A stretch of 64,000 nt of DNA from Duganella sp. BJB476 (lineage in GTDB: Bacteria; Pseudomonadota; Gammaproteobacteria; Burkholderiales; Burkholderiaceae_D): positions 62,001-126,000 of the forward strand of contig NZ_QVIO01000010.1 of the NCBI RefSeq assembly GCF_003416895.1, read 5' to 3'. The notes under the pieces are model-generated. The model was not told where the DNA came from. It saw only the letters and a program-made list of their open reading frames with translations, and did not search any database. Below are positions 8,574-16,971 of the stretch, in pieces. The stretch's first letter is position 1; the number at the start of each line of letters is the position of its first letter. Position numbers and translations under genes: made by a program.

Positions 8574-10790
8574 TTAACCCTTGCGGCGGCGCGGCATGCC
8601 ATGATCGATGGCGCCGCCACGCGGTGGCTGGTTGCGGCGCGGCGCGCTGGCGTTACCAAAACCGAAGGTGGTTTGCAGCGGATCCGGCTGACGCGGACCA
8701 CGGCTCGGACCCTTGGCCGATTGACCGCCGCCCTGGCCACCTTGACCGCCCTGCCCACCCTGGCCGCCTTGCGGACGACCCTGACCTTGCGGACGGCCAC
8801 CCTGGCCTTGCGGACGCGCCGGGCCTTCGCCCAGCGGACGGCCGCCGGCGTAACCGCCGATGCCTTGCGGACGACCGCCTGGACGGCTGGACGTCTGCGC
8901 GCCGGCCGGACGACCCTGGCCGTTACCACCTGGACGACCGCTACCCTGGGCGCCACCTGGACGACCCTGGCCACCGCCACCCGGACGACCCTGGCCGCCA
9001 CCGAAACCGCCCTGGCCACGGCCATTGCCGCGTGGGACTTTGGCGAATGGCATGGCGTTGTCATTGCTGACGTCGGCACGGTTGAAGTTCGGTTCGTCGT
9101 GATCATCTTCATCATCGTCGAAATCACGGTCGTCGCGCTCGGCGTCGCGGCCGCGCTGCGGACGCTTTTCAGGACCCTTGTTCTGGGCCGGCTTGGCTTG
9201 CTGCGGGCCTTTGCCGCGCGGCGCGGCCGGCGCATCGCTGCCCTTCTTGTCGACGCCGTATGCGCTCAACATGTCGCGCACGGTGTTCTCTTCCAGCTCT
9301 TCCCAGCGGCCGCGTTTCAGGCTGCTAGGCAGGCTCATCGCGCCGTAGCGGGTACGGATCAGGCGCGACACGGTCAGGCCGATCGCTTCGAACATGCGGC
9401 GCACTTCGCGGTTACGGCCTTCGCCGATGATCACGCGGTACCACTTGTTGATGCCCTCGCCGCCGCCGTCGGCGATCTTGGTGAACTGCGCCAGGCCGTC
9501 TTCCAGCTCGACGCCGGCCAGCAGCTTCTGGCGCATGCCTTCTTCCAGCACGCCCAGCGTACGCACCGCGTACTCACGGTCGATGTGGTAGCGCGGGTGC
9601 ATCAGGCGGTTGGCCAGGTCACCGGAGGTAGTGAACAGCAGCAGGCCTTCGGTGTTGAAGTCCAGGCGGCCGACGGCCAGCCATTTGCCGGCCTTCATGG
9701 TCGGCAGGCGGTCGAACACCGATGGACGGCCTTCCGGATCGTCCATCGAGACGATTTCGCCGGCAGGCTTGTGGTACACCAGCACGCGCGGCGGCTTCTT
9801 GCTGACGCGGCGCTGGATCAGCTTGCCGTTGATGCGCACGGCATCGGTCGGCAGGATGCGCTGGCCGATGTGGGCCGGCTCGCCGTTGACCGACACGCGG
9901 CCGGCAACGATCAGGTCTTCCATGTCGCGGCGCGAACCCAAGCCGGCTTCGGCCAGGACTTTGTGCAGCTTCGGCGCGTCGTCATCCGAGGTCAGGTCGC
10001 GGCGCACCACTTTCGGCGCGGCGTGGCGGCCCTTGGCCGGCTCGTCGCTGTCGAAGGCGTCCGAGGTGACGTAGGAGAATGCGGCATCCGCATCGCTAGG
10101 CTTGGCGCCGCCGGCGTTCGGACCGCCGCGTTGCGGCTTGCCGTTCTTGCCTTTGCCGTTCTTGCCGTTGCGCTGGCCGTCGGGACGCGGGCCGCGCTCG
10201 TGGCGTGGCTTGCCGCCTTCGGCCGGCGCTGCGCCGTCGACTGCGGGAGCGGCTTCGCCTTCGGCGGCTGCTACCGGTTCAGGACGCGGAGGCATCATGG
10301 CTTCACGCACGGCGCGCTGTTCGCGCATCTGGCGTGGGCCACGCGGACCGCGCGGGCCGCGCGCTGCGCGCTCACCTTCAGCAGGAGCGGCTTGCGCTTC
10401 AACTGCTGGAGCCGAGGCTGCGGCCGGGGCGGCTTGCGCCACCGACGCAGCGTCTGCGGCTGGCGCTGCAACTGGTTTCTTGGCGCGCGGAGCCTTGGCT
10501 GGCGCTTCGGCTGCCGCAGGCGCGGCGGCTTGCGGGGCAGCTTCGACGGCCTCGGCCGACTTGGCGGCCGGCTTGGCGCGCGGCTTCTTCACTGGGGCCG
10601 GCGCATCGGCGGCGGCGACTTCGGCTTCAGCCTTGGTCTTGCGCTTAGGCTTGGCGGCGACTGGCGCATCGCCGGACGCGGCGGCGGCCGCATCGGCCTC
10701 GATCTGGGCTTTGGTGCGACGCTTAGGCTTGGCGGCCACTTCGGCCGGCACTACGTCGTTGACTGTCTCTGGGGAATTAGGATTGTTCAT
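8574..10790 (-). CDS. rluB: 23S rRNA pseudouridine synthase RluB-type with long low-complexity flanks
   Basis: 738 residues from the ATG at 10790 (MNNPNSPETVNDVV). Only the middle, about residues 270-520, is the enzyme: an S4 RNA-binding domain (L-H-K-V-L-A-E-A-G-L-G-S-R-R) and an RsuA/RluB-type catalytic domain with G-R-L-D-F-N-T-E-G and the catalytic Asp near residue 375. About 250 N-terminal residues are Ala/Lys/Pro-rich and the last 200 are Gly/Arg/Gln/Pro-rich repeats, likely disordered. The enzyme modifies U2605-equivalent positions of 23S rRNA (family). The start overlaps scpB by 14 bases, the usual scpB-rluB pairing. E. coli RluB is under half this length. Confidence 0.93.
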   Translation of the reverse strand: MNNPNSPETVNDVVPAEVAAKPKRRTKAQIEADAAAAASGDAPVAAKPKRKTKAEAEVAAADAPAPVKKPRAKPAAKSAEAVEAAPQAAAPAAAEAPAKAPRAKKPVAAPAADAASVAQAAPAAASAPAVEAQAAPAEGERAARGPRGPRGPRQMREQRAVREAMMPPRPEPVAAAEGEAAPAVDGAAPAEGGKPRHERGPRPDGQRNGKNGKGKNGKPQRGGPNAGGAKPSDADAAFSYVTSDAFDSDEPAKGRHAAPKVVRRDLTSDDDAPKLHKVLAEAGLGSRRDMEDLIVAGRVSVNGEPAHIGQRILPTDAVRINGKLIQRRVSKKPPRVLVYHKPAGEIVSMDDPEGRPSVFDRLPTMKAGKWLAVGRLDFNTEGLLLFTTSGDLANRLMHPRYHIDREYAVRTLGVLEEGMRQKLLAGVELEDGLAQFTKIADGGGEGINKWYRVIIGEGRNREVRRMFEAIGLTVSRLIRTRYGAMSLPSSLKRGRWEELEENTVRDMLSAYGVDKKGSDAPAAPRGKGPQQAKPAQNKGPEKRPQRGRDAERDDRDFDDDEDDHDEPNFNRADVSNDNAMPFAKVPRGNGRGQGGFGGGQGRPGGGGQGRPGGAQGSGRPGGNGQGRPAGAQTSSRPGGRPQGIGGYAGGRPLGEGPARPQGQGGRPQGQGRPQGGQGGQGGQGGQGGGQSAKGPSRGPRQPDPLQTTFGFGNASAPRRNQPPRGGAIDHGMPRRRKG

Positions 10791-11556
10791 TATTCGTTTC
10801 TTGGTTGTGCTCAGCGTCAACCGTTACATCGGGCGCGGGTTGTGTTTGTGCTTCGTGGCCGGCTTCCGGGCTAGTCGCGGCTTCTGCTTCGGCCACTGGC
10901 AACTCGCTATCCGTACCATCTGTTTGTTGCGCGGCATTGTGTGCCGCTTTGTCAAAGTTTTCCTGCAAGGCCGCTTCCAGCGCAGCCATGTCCGGGCCAC
11001 CGCCTTGCGTATCGCTGATTTGCTGCAAAGGAGGCAGCTGGGACAGCGAATTCAAGCCCAAATCATCTAAAAACTGCTTGGTGGTGCCCAGCAATGCCGG
11101 GCGGCCGACGACGTCGCGGTAACCGATGGCGTCTACCCAGCCACGGTCTTCCAGCATCTTGATCGTCTGCGAATTGACGGCTACGCCGCGTATCTCTTCA
11201 ATATCGCCCCGCGTCACCGGCTGCCGGTAGGCGATGATCGCCAGCGTTTCCAGCGTCGCCCGCGAGTACTTGGGCGGCCGTTCCGGGTTCATGCGGTCGA
11301 GGTACAACTTCATCTCGGGGCGGCTCTGGAAGCGCCAGCCGGTCGACAGGCTGATCACTTCGACGCCCTTGCCGGCCCAGTCCAGCCTCAATTCTTCGAG
11401 CAGTTCCTTGATCGTATCGGAACCAACTCCGGGTCCGCGCGGCCTGTCCTGGTCATCCACCTCGACAAACAGCTTTTTCAGACTGTGGATCGACAATGGC
11501 TCACGAGCGCATAGCAAAGCGGTTTCGAGGACTCTTTTAGCCTCTGCTGTATCCAT
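10777..11556 (-). CDS. scpB: Chromosome segregation and condensation protein ScpB
   Basis: 259 residues. It is the kleisin-binding subunit of the SMC-ScpAB condensin. Two winged-helix domains occupy about residues 5-170; the family motif L-E-T-L-A-I-I-A-Y-R-Q-P-V-T-R is clear, as is G-R-P-A-L-L-G-T-T-K-Q-F-L. The last 70 residues are acidic and Ala/Gln/Thr-rich. It starts with ATG at 11556, and its end overlaps rluB by 14 bases. scpA is not next to it in this window. Confidence 0.95.
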   Translation of the reverse strand: MDTAEAKRVLETALLCAREPLSIHSLKKLFVEVDDQDRPRGPGVGSDTIKELLEELRLDWAGKGVEVISLSTGWRFQSRPEMKLYLDRMNPERPPKYSRATLETLAIIAYRQPVTRGDIEEIRGVAVNSQTIKMLEDRGWVDAIGYRDVVGRPALLGTTKQFLDDLGLNSLSQLPPLQQISDTQGGGPDMAALEAALQENFDKAAHNAAQQTDGTDSELPVAEAEAATSPEAGHEAQTQPAPDVTVDAEHNQETNNEQS

Positions 11557-11877
11557 AGCAATCTTGTGGTTGCATTTTCATGCAAGAAAGAATTCAATCA
11601 CATTCAGTGAGGCAATGGCCGGCATCCATGATGCTGCCTGCTGGTATAACTCACTGAAGCTGTTTTTCCGACGCCTGGGCCGATGTGCGCCAGGCGGGAG
11701 AGAGGGACATGCCGGCAATGGCCGAGGCCCTTGCTTTCTACGTGAAACGTGGCCGGGGAGCGCAGTTTTCGGGCGAAAACACACGTGACCGATCAAAGAC
11801 ATTTCATCCAACAAGCCGAATTGTACCTGATAAAACGGCAAAAAGCGCATTTCGCCGTCATCGAAATGTAACTTGGC
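11557..11877. other. Intergenic stretch between scpB and glk
   Basis: This 321-base gap holds no convincing gene. It contains a GC-rich stem CGCCTGG...CCAGGCG (about 11671-11696) without a T run, and related GGCAATGGCCGGCAT / ATGCCGGCAATGG segments near 11612 and 11709 in inverted orientation. It must carry the scpB promoter, but I cannot assign it. Confidence 0.4.
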
Positions 11878-12903
11878 TTACGCGGCGGCAAGTCTTTCCG
11901 ACAAGATTGCGGAAACACCCACAAATGCAGGGTACTCGGCGGTGATGACCCAGGTCGGCACTTCGGACAGGTAATGGCAGAAACGGCCCTTGGCTTCGAA
12001 GCGGGCGCGGAAGCCGGAACGGTCGAAACGCTCGCCCAGGCGCGGAACGATGCCGCCACCTATATATATGCCGCCCTGCGCACCCAGCGTGATCGCCAGA
12101 TTGCCGGCCACGGTGCCCAGCATGCAGCAGAACGCTTCGATGACTTCGTCGCACAGCGTGCATTCGCCGGCCAGCGCGCGGCGCGAGATTTCGGCGGCGC
12201 TCAGCTTTTCGGCCGGCATGTCGGTGTGGTCGGCCAGCGCGCGGTAGATCAGTTCGATGCCGGCGCCGGACATCAGGCGCTCGGCGGACACGTGGTCGAA
12301 TTCTTTCCAGGCATATTGCAGGATGGCGACTTCGGTGGCGTTGGCCGGCGCGAAGGTGACATGGCCGCCTTCGCTCAACAAGGCGGTCCAGCCATCCTTG
12401 CCCGGGATCAGGCCGGAAACGCCGAGGCCGGTGCCGGCGCCGATCAGGCCCAGCGGAGTGCCGGCGATGCCGGTGCCGCCGCCGACCTGATGCTTCTGGG
12501 TGGCGGACAACTGCGGCAGCGAGCTCGCCAGCGCGGTGAAGTCGTTGACGACGACCAGGACGTCGAAATTGACTTCGCGGCGCAGTGCTTCGATCGAGAA
12601 TTCCCAGTGGTGGTTGGTCATGCGCACCATGTCGCCGGTGACCGGATTGGCGATAGCAATCGCGCCATTCCGGATGCCGGTGACGCCGGCCTGGGCTACG
12701 GTCGGCGAGGCCAGATAGGCAACCAGGGCGGCGGCCAGGGTTGGATATGCGGCACAAGCCAATACTTCGATCGCCTCAATCTTGCCCGGGGCGGTCTCCA
12801 GCGCAAAGCGCGCGTTGGTACCGCCGATGTCCGCCAGCAGACGCGGGCCACCAAGGAATGCAGTGGTCAGGGAGGGAGGCGTTTGGAGGGACTGAGCTGT
12901 CAT
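11878..12903 (-). CDS. glk: Glucokinase
   Basis: 341 residues, Glk (PF02685-type) rather than ROK family. It phosphorylates glucose to glucose-6-phosphate with ATP. The phosphate-1 motif L-L-A-D-I-G-G-T-N-A-R-F begins near residue 22, the sugar-binding V-V-N-D-F-T-A-L-A segment is near 120, and the glycine-rich L-I-G-A-G-T-G-L-G motif near 150. The start is ATG at 12903; alignment suggests the first 20 residues are a variable extension. It is monocistronic here. Two palindromes resembling HexR operators lie upstream (12968-12982 and 13030-13044), consistent with control by Entner-Doudoroff intermediates. Confidence 0.95.
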   Translation of the reverse strand: MTAQSLQTPPSLTTAFLGGPRLLADIGGTNARFALETAPGKIEAIEVLACAAYPTLAAALVAYLASPTVAQAGVTGIRNGAIAIANPVTGDMVRMTNHHWEFSIEALRREVNFDVLVVVNDFTALASSLPQLSATQKHQVGGGTGIAGTPLGLIGAGTGLGVSGLIPGKDGWTALLSEGGHVTFAPANATEVAILQYAWKEFDHVSAERLMSGAGIELIYRALADHTDMPAEKLSAAEISRRALAGECTLCDEVIEAFCCMLGTVAGNLAITLGAQGGIYIGGGIVPRLGERFDRSGFRARFEAKGRFCHYLSEVPTWVITAEYPAFVGVSAILSERLAAA

Positions 12904-12967
12904 GATAGATCGAAAATAGTTGAGGCCTAAGCTTAAGGTATTTTCACTCAGCGAGGCAAGCGAAGTT

Positions 12968-13044
12968 TGTAGTTTTAGTACACATGCAGCAGCTTTGCCA
13001 CATGAAATTACAAATTAGAATTTTTTTTGCGTAGTATGACTACG
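12968..13044. promoter_or_regulatory. Two HexR-like palindromes upstream of glk
   Basis: CGTAGTATGACTACG (13030-13044) has perfect 6-base arms around a 3-base spacer. TGTAGTTTTAGTACA (12968-12982) has arms matching at 5 of 6 positions. Both fit the published proteobacterial HexR consensus TGTARTNNNAYTACA as I recall it. They lie 65 and 127 bases before the glk ATG. Confidence 0.55.
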
Positions 13045-13090
13045 ATTTTTGAGGCAGCAGCAAACACTGGTAGCGCTTCCAGTTTTGGGT

Positions 13091-13114
13091 AAAAAAAACC
13101 GCCCAAACGGGCGG
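13091..13114 (-). terminator. Rho-independent terminator after the DedA-rhodanese gene
   Basis: On the minus strand CCGCCC-GTTT-GGGCGG is followed by eight T residues, 12 bases after the stop at 13126. Confidence 0.9.
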
Positions 13115-13125
13115 CTGCGGCAGGC

Positions 13126-14079
13126 TCAGACCGAGGCCGTATTGCCTTCGCCCACCTCGCGGGGCGTGCCGAAGGCGGCGTTCCAGGCGTCGAGGCCGCC
13201 GTGCAGCGGCTTGGCGCGGGTGTAGCCGTGGCTGATCAGTTCCTTCGCCACGTGGGCGGCGGTGACGTCGTTCGGGCAGCTGCAATAGACGATGATGTGG
13301 TGGTTCTTGTCCAGCGCGATCAGTTCCGGAATCGGCTCGCCGCCGTTGAACAGCAACGCGCCCGGCACGGCCGGCTCCAGCATCTGCGCCGTCACGCTGC
13401 GGGCGTCGACCAGCACCGGCGCCTTGCCCTGCTCCAGCAACTTCTTCAGCTCATCGATGGTGACGCGGTCGATCTCCACCGACTGGCGGAAACGCTTGCG
13501 CTCGACATATTTAAAGGCGATGAACAATAACAGCAACACGCCCAGCACCATCAGCGCGGTGGTGCCCATCGTGCTCAGGATCTCCAGCACCTGATCGATC
13601 TGGGTGTGGAACCCGGCGCCGATGGCGATGCCGGTGCCGCTCCAGACGATGCCGCCGGCGATGCTGAAGCCGAGGAAGGTGGCGTTGCTGGTGCCCATGG
13701 CGCCGGCCAGCGGCGGCGCGATCGTATTGAAACCGGGAATGAACTTGGCCACCACCAGCGCCTTCGGGCCCCAGCGGTTGAAATTGTCTTCGGTCTGGCT
13801 GACGCAGTAATCGGGAGACAGCGAAATCTTGCACAGCAGGCGCAGGATGCGCTTGCCGTAGTAGCGGCCGGCGCGGAACCAGAAATAGTCGCTGATCAGG
13901 CAGGCGACCACGCTCACCGACAGCACGGCCAGCCAGTTGCTGTCGCCGTCCACCGACAAGGCGCCGGCCACGATCAGCAGCGGAAACGCGGGAATCGGCA
14001 GGCCGATCTGCTCAACCAGCACGATCGCAAACACGATCAGTACGCCGTACTCTTGCAATAGAAGGATTAAATTCGCCAT
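13126..14079 (-). CDS. DedA-family membrane protein fused to a rhodanese domain
   Basis: 317 residues. About residues 1-205 form a DedA/SNARE-associated membrane domain: several hydrophobic helices, a G-L-P-I-P motif near the N-terminus and the family F-I-P-G-F-N-T motif with G-A-M-G-T-S-N. After a last helix near 185-205 comes a soluble rhodanese domain (about 215-305) with the active-site loop V-Y-C-S-C-P-N-D-V-T-A-A, so a catalytic Cys is present. DedA proteins act in undecaprenyl-phosphate/phospholipid flipping and proton-dependent envelope homeostasis; rhodaneses carry sulfur on Cys. The combination occurs in other Burkholderiales (recalled). It starts 25 bases after the Yej ATPase stop and may be read with it. 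Confidence 0.88.
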   Translation of the reverse strand: MANLILLLQEYGVLIVFAIVLVEQIGLPIPAFPLLIVAGALSVDGDSNWLAVLSVSVVACLISDYFWFRAGRYYGKRILRLLCKISLSPDYCVSQTEDNFNRWGPKALVVAKFIPGFNTIAPPLAGAMGTSNATFLGFSIAGGIVWSGTGIAIGAGFHTQIDQVLEILSTMGTTALMVLGVLLLLFIAFKYVERKRFRQSVEIDRVTIDELKKLLEQGKAPVLVDARSVTAQMLEPAVPGALLFNGGEPIPELIALDKNHHIIVYCSCPNDVTAAHVAKELISHGYTRAKPLHGGLDAWNAAFGTPREVGEGNTASV

Positions 14080-14104
14080 ACGGATATCTTATCTTAAAAA
14101 TCGC

Positions 14105-15835
14105 TTAACCGTGCCGCGGGATCGCCGCCAGCAGCGCGCGCGTGTAGGGGTGCGCGGGGTCGCGGTACAACTGGTCCGAATCGGCCATTTCCACCACAGA
14201 ACCCTGATGCATCACCATCACCTGGTCGGCGATGTACTTCACCACCGACAGGTCGTGCGAGATGAAGATGTAGGACAGGCCGAACTCGTCCTGCAAATCC
14301 TGCAACAGGTTCAGCACCTGCGCCTGCACCGACACGTCCAGCGCGGACACCGATTCGTCGCACACCAGAATCTCCGGCTTCATCGTCAGGCAGCGCGCGA
14401 TGGCGATGCGCTGCCGCTGGCCGCCGGAAAACTCGTGCGGATAGCGCTGGAAGGCAGATGCGGGCAGTCCGACCTTTTCCAATAGCCCATGGGCGATGGC
14501 GGTGCGCTCGCGGTCGTCGGCGCCGATGCGGTGGATGCGCATCGGCTCCAGCAGGATCTGCCCCACCGTGAAGCGCGGGTTCAGCGACGCATACGGGTTC
14601 TGGAAGATGATCTGAATGCGGCGCTTGTAGGCCTGGAACTCGCGCGCCGGCATCGCCAGCAGGTCGCGGCCGTCGAACATGGCGCTGCCGCCGGTGGCCT
14701 GGTGCAGCCGCAGCAAGGTCAGGCCGACGGTGGTCTTGCCAGAACCGGATTCCCCCACGACGCCCAGGGTCTTGCCACGCGCCAGCGTGAACGAGACATC
14801 CTTCACGGCCTGGAACTCGCGCTTGCCGAACCAGCCCTCGCGCAGGTAAAAGCTCTTGCTCAGATTGTTCACCACCAGCACCGGCTCGTCGTCCGGACGA
14901 TAGCCGCGCTGGCGCTCCAGCGGGTGCAGCGGCGTCACGCCCTGCCCTTCGGCGATGTCGCCCCCAGCAAAGCGCTGATGTTCGACGTCGGCCAGGTAAT
15001 CGGCGATCACCGGCAGATGCCACGGCCGCGCGTCCAGCGAGGGACGGCAGTGCAGCAGCGCCTTGGTGTAGCCATCCTGCGGCTGCTCCAGCACTTGCTG
15101 CGCCGGGCCGGCTTCGCGCACCTCGCCGTGGCGCATGACGATCACATGGTCGGCGATCTCCGCCACCAGCCCGAGGTCGTGGGTGATGAACAGCACCGCC
15201 ATCGCGTGGCGTTTTTGCAGGCGCGCGATCAACTCCATGATCTGCTTCTGGATCGTGACGTCGAGCGCGGTGGTGGGCTCGTCGGCGATCAGCAGCTTGG
15301 GTTCGCAGGCGATGGCCATGGCGATCATCACCCGCTGCTGCTGGCCGCCGGACATTTGGCTGGGATAGGCGTCGATCTTGACGGTCGGGTCGGGAATGCC
15401 GACTTCGTCCAGCAATTCCAGCGTGCGGCGGCGGGCCTGGGCCGCGCTCATGCCCATGTGCAGGCGCAGCACCTCGACTATCTGCGCGCCGACCGTGAAG
15501 ACCGGGTTCAGCGACGACATCGGCTCCTGGAAAATCATCGCGATGTCCTTGCCGCACAGCGCGCGGCGTTCGTCGGCGGACAAGGCCAGCAAGTCGCGGC
15601 CATCGAAGCGGATGCGGCTGGCGGGATCGATGACGGTGGTATCCGGCGGCAGCAGGCCCATCACGGCGAGCGAGCTGACCGACTTGCCGCTGCCCGATTC
15701 ACCCACCAGCGCGACGGTGGCGTTGCGCGGCACCTGGAACGATACGCCTTTGACCGCCTCCACCGTGGTGTGGCGGTCGACACGGAAGGCAATGCGCAGG
15801 CCGGTGATCTCCAACAAGATGTTATCGCTCATCAT
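14105..15835 (-). CDS. yejF: Peptide ABC transporter ATPase, two fused ABC domains (YejF-like)
   Basis: 576 residues with two complete ABC cassettes, like YejF or GsiA. Cassette 1 (about 1-270): Walker A G-E-S-G-S-G-K-S near 44, signature S-G-G-Q-Q-Q-R near 162, Walker B L-L-I-A-D-E-P. Cassette 2 (about 300-570): G-E-S-G-S-G-K-T near 352, S-G-G-Q-R-Q-R near 470, I-L-V-C-D-E-S. Each ends in an oligopeptide-ATPase C-terminal extension. It hydrolyses ATP to drive peptide import through the two permeases upstream. ATG ATG at 15835/15832 overlaps the permease stop; the longer open frame upstream is out of frame with the family. Symbol by gene order and architecture. Confidence 0.9.
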   Translation of the reverse strand: MMSDNILLEITGLRIAFRVDRHTTVEAVKGVSFQVPRNATVALVGESGSGKSVSSLAVMGLLPPDTTVIDPASRIRFDGRDLLALSADERRALCGKDIAMIFQEPMSSLNPVFTVGAQIVEVLRLHMGMSAAQARRRTLELLDEVGIPDPTVKIDAYPSQMSGGQQQRVMIAMAIACEPKLLIADEPTTALDVTIQKQIMELIARLQKRHAMAVLFITHDLGLVAEIADHVIVMRHGEVREAGPAQQVLEQPQDGYTKALLHCRPSLDARPWHLPVIADYLADVEHQRFAGGDIAEGQGVTPLHPLERQRGYRPDDEPVLVVNNLSKSFYLREGWFGKREFQAVKDVSFTLARGKTLGVVGESGSGKTTVGLTLLRLHQATGGSAMFDGRDLLAMPAREFQAYKRRIQIIFQNPYASLNPRFTVGQILLEPMRIHRIGADDRERTAIAHGLLEKVGLPASAFQRYPHEFSGGQRQRIAIARCLTMKPEILVCDESVSALDVSVQAQVLNLLQDLQDEFGLSYIFISHDLSVVKYIADQVMVMHQGSVVEMADSDQLYRDPAHPYTRALLAAIPRHG

Positions 15836-16971
15836 TTCACCTTGGGATCGAGGGCATCGCGCAGGGCGTCGGTGAACAGCGAGAAGGCCGTCACCAGCAG
15901 CGCCATGGCGATGGCGGCGGCGGTCAGCTGCCACCAGCGGCCGAGTATCAGTTCGTTCTGCGCTTCGTTGAGCATGCTGCCCCACGAGACCACGCCGACC
16001 GGCACGCCGAAGCCGAGGAAGCTGAGGATGACCTCGGCCTTGATGAAACCCACCACCAGGATCGACATCTGCACCAGCGCCACGTGGCTGACGTTGGGGA
16101 AGATGTGCGTGAACATCTTGCGCCAGTGCGAGGCGCCGATGGCGTCGGCGGCCAGCACGTATTCGCGCGCCTTGTGCTTGATGTACTCGGCGCGGATCAG
16201 GCGGTAAGGGCCGGTCCAGCCGGTCAGGCCGAGGATCAGCACGATGGTCAGCACGCCCTTCTGCTGCAGCACGGCGGCCACGGCCAGTATCATCAGCACC
16301 GACGGGATGGCGGTGAAGATGCTGTAGAACCAGTTGAACAGATCGTCCACCACGCCGCCGAAGTAGCCGGACAAGGCGCCGAACAGCGTGCCCAGGCTGA
16401 CCGCCAGCAAGGCCGCCACCAGCCCGACCACGATCGACGTCTCGCCGCCCTTGATGGTTTTCTTGATGATGTCATGCCCCCATTTGTCGCCGCCGAACGG
16501 CAGGGTCGCCAGACGGCCAGCGCCAGCAGGGCCTGCGGCGGCATCACCCGTGCGTGCGCGCCCGCGCAGCTGCGCGAGATCGTCGGCCAGCGGATCGGCC
16601 ACGCCGTACATGTCGGGTGCTCCTGCGCCCGCCCTCCCTGCGCCATCGCCCTCGCCTCCCGCCGCCAGCTGCGCGCGCAGTGCGCGGATGTCATCGGCCA
16701 GCGGATCGAAGGGATTGTCCGGCAAGGCTTGCGCGGCCTGGACCGGCGCGGCGGGCGCCGTCTGCGTCGCGCCGACAAAGCCGGGCGGCGCATAATTGAC
16801 GCCGACCTCTTGCTCCCAATCGGCCACGATCAGCCCGCTAGCGGACAGCGCCAGCATCAACAGGAAGGCCGCCACCACGGCCAGCGACACCATGGCCACG
16901 CGGTCCGCGCGCAGGCGCAGCCAGGCCAGGCGCCACAGTCCGGGCGAGACGTTGTGCACGACGGCCGTCAT
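15832..16971 (-). CDS. yejE: Peptide ABC transporter permease (YejE/DppC-like) with a periplasmic insertion
   Basis: 379 residues from the ATG at 16971, which overlaps the previous stop as ATGA (16968-16971). After one N-terminal membrane helix (about 30-50) comes an unusual extracytoplasmic stretch of about 90 residues, rich in Ala/Gly/Pro and containing two near repeats, D-P-L-A-D-D-I-R-A-L-R and D-P-L-A-D-D-L-A-Q-L-R. The canonical DppC part follows (P-F-G-G-D-K-W-G-H-D), with five helices and the EAA loop (A-I-G-A-S-H-W-R-K-M-F-T-H-I-F-P-N). It forms the transmembrane pore with the YejB-like permease. YejE itself has a shorter loop, so the insertion is the odd feature. Confidence 0.9.
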   Translation of the reverse strand: MTAVVHNVSPGLWRLAWLRLRADRVAMVSLAVVAAFLLMLALSASGLIVADWEQEVGVNYAPPGFVGATQTAPAAPVQAAQALPDNPFDPLADDIRALRAQLAAGGEGDGAGRAGAGAPDMYGVADPLADDLAQLRGRARTGDAAAGPAGAGRLATLPFGGDKWGHDIIKKTIKGGETSIVVGLVAALLAVSLGTLFGALSGYFGGVVDDLFNWFYSIFTAIPSVLMILAVAAVLQQKGVLTIVLILGLTGWTGPYRLIRAEYIKHKAREYVLAADAIGASHWRKMFTHIFPNVSHVALVQMSILVVGFIKAEVILSFLGFGVPVGVVSWGSMLNEAQNELILGRWWQLTAAAIAMALLVTAFSLFTDALRDALDPKVK

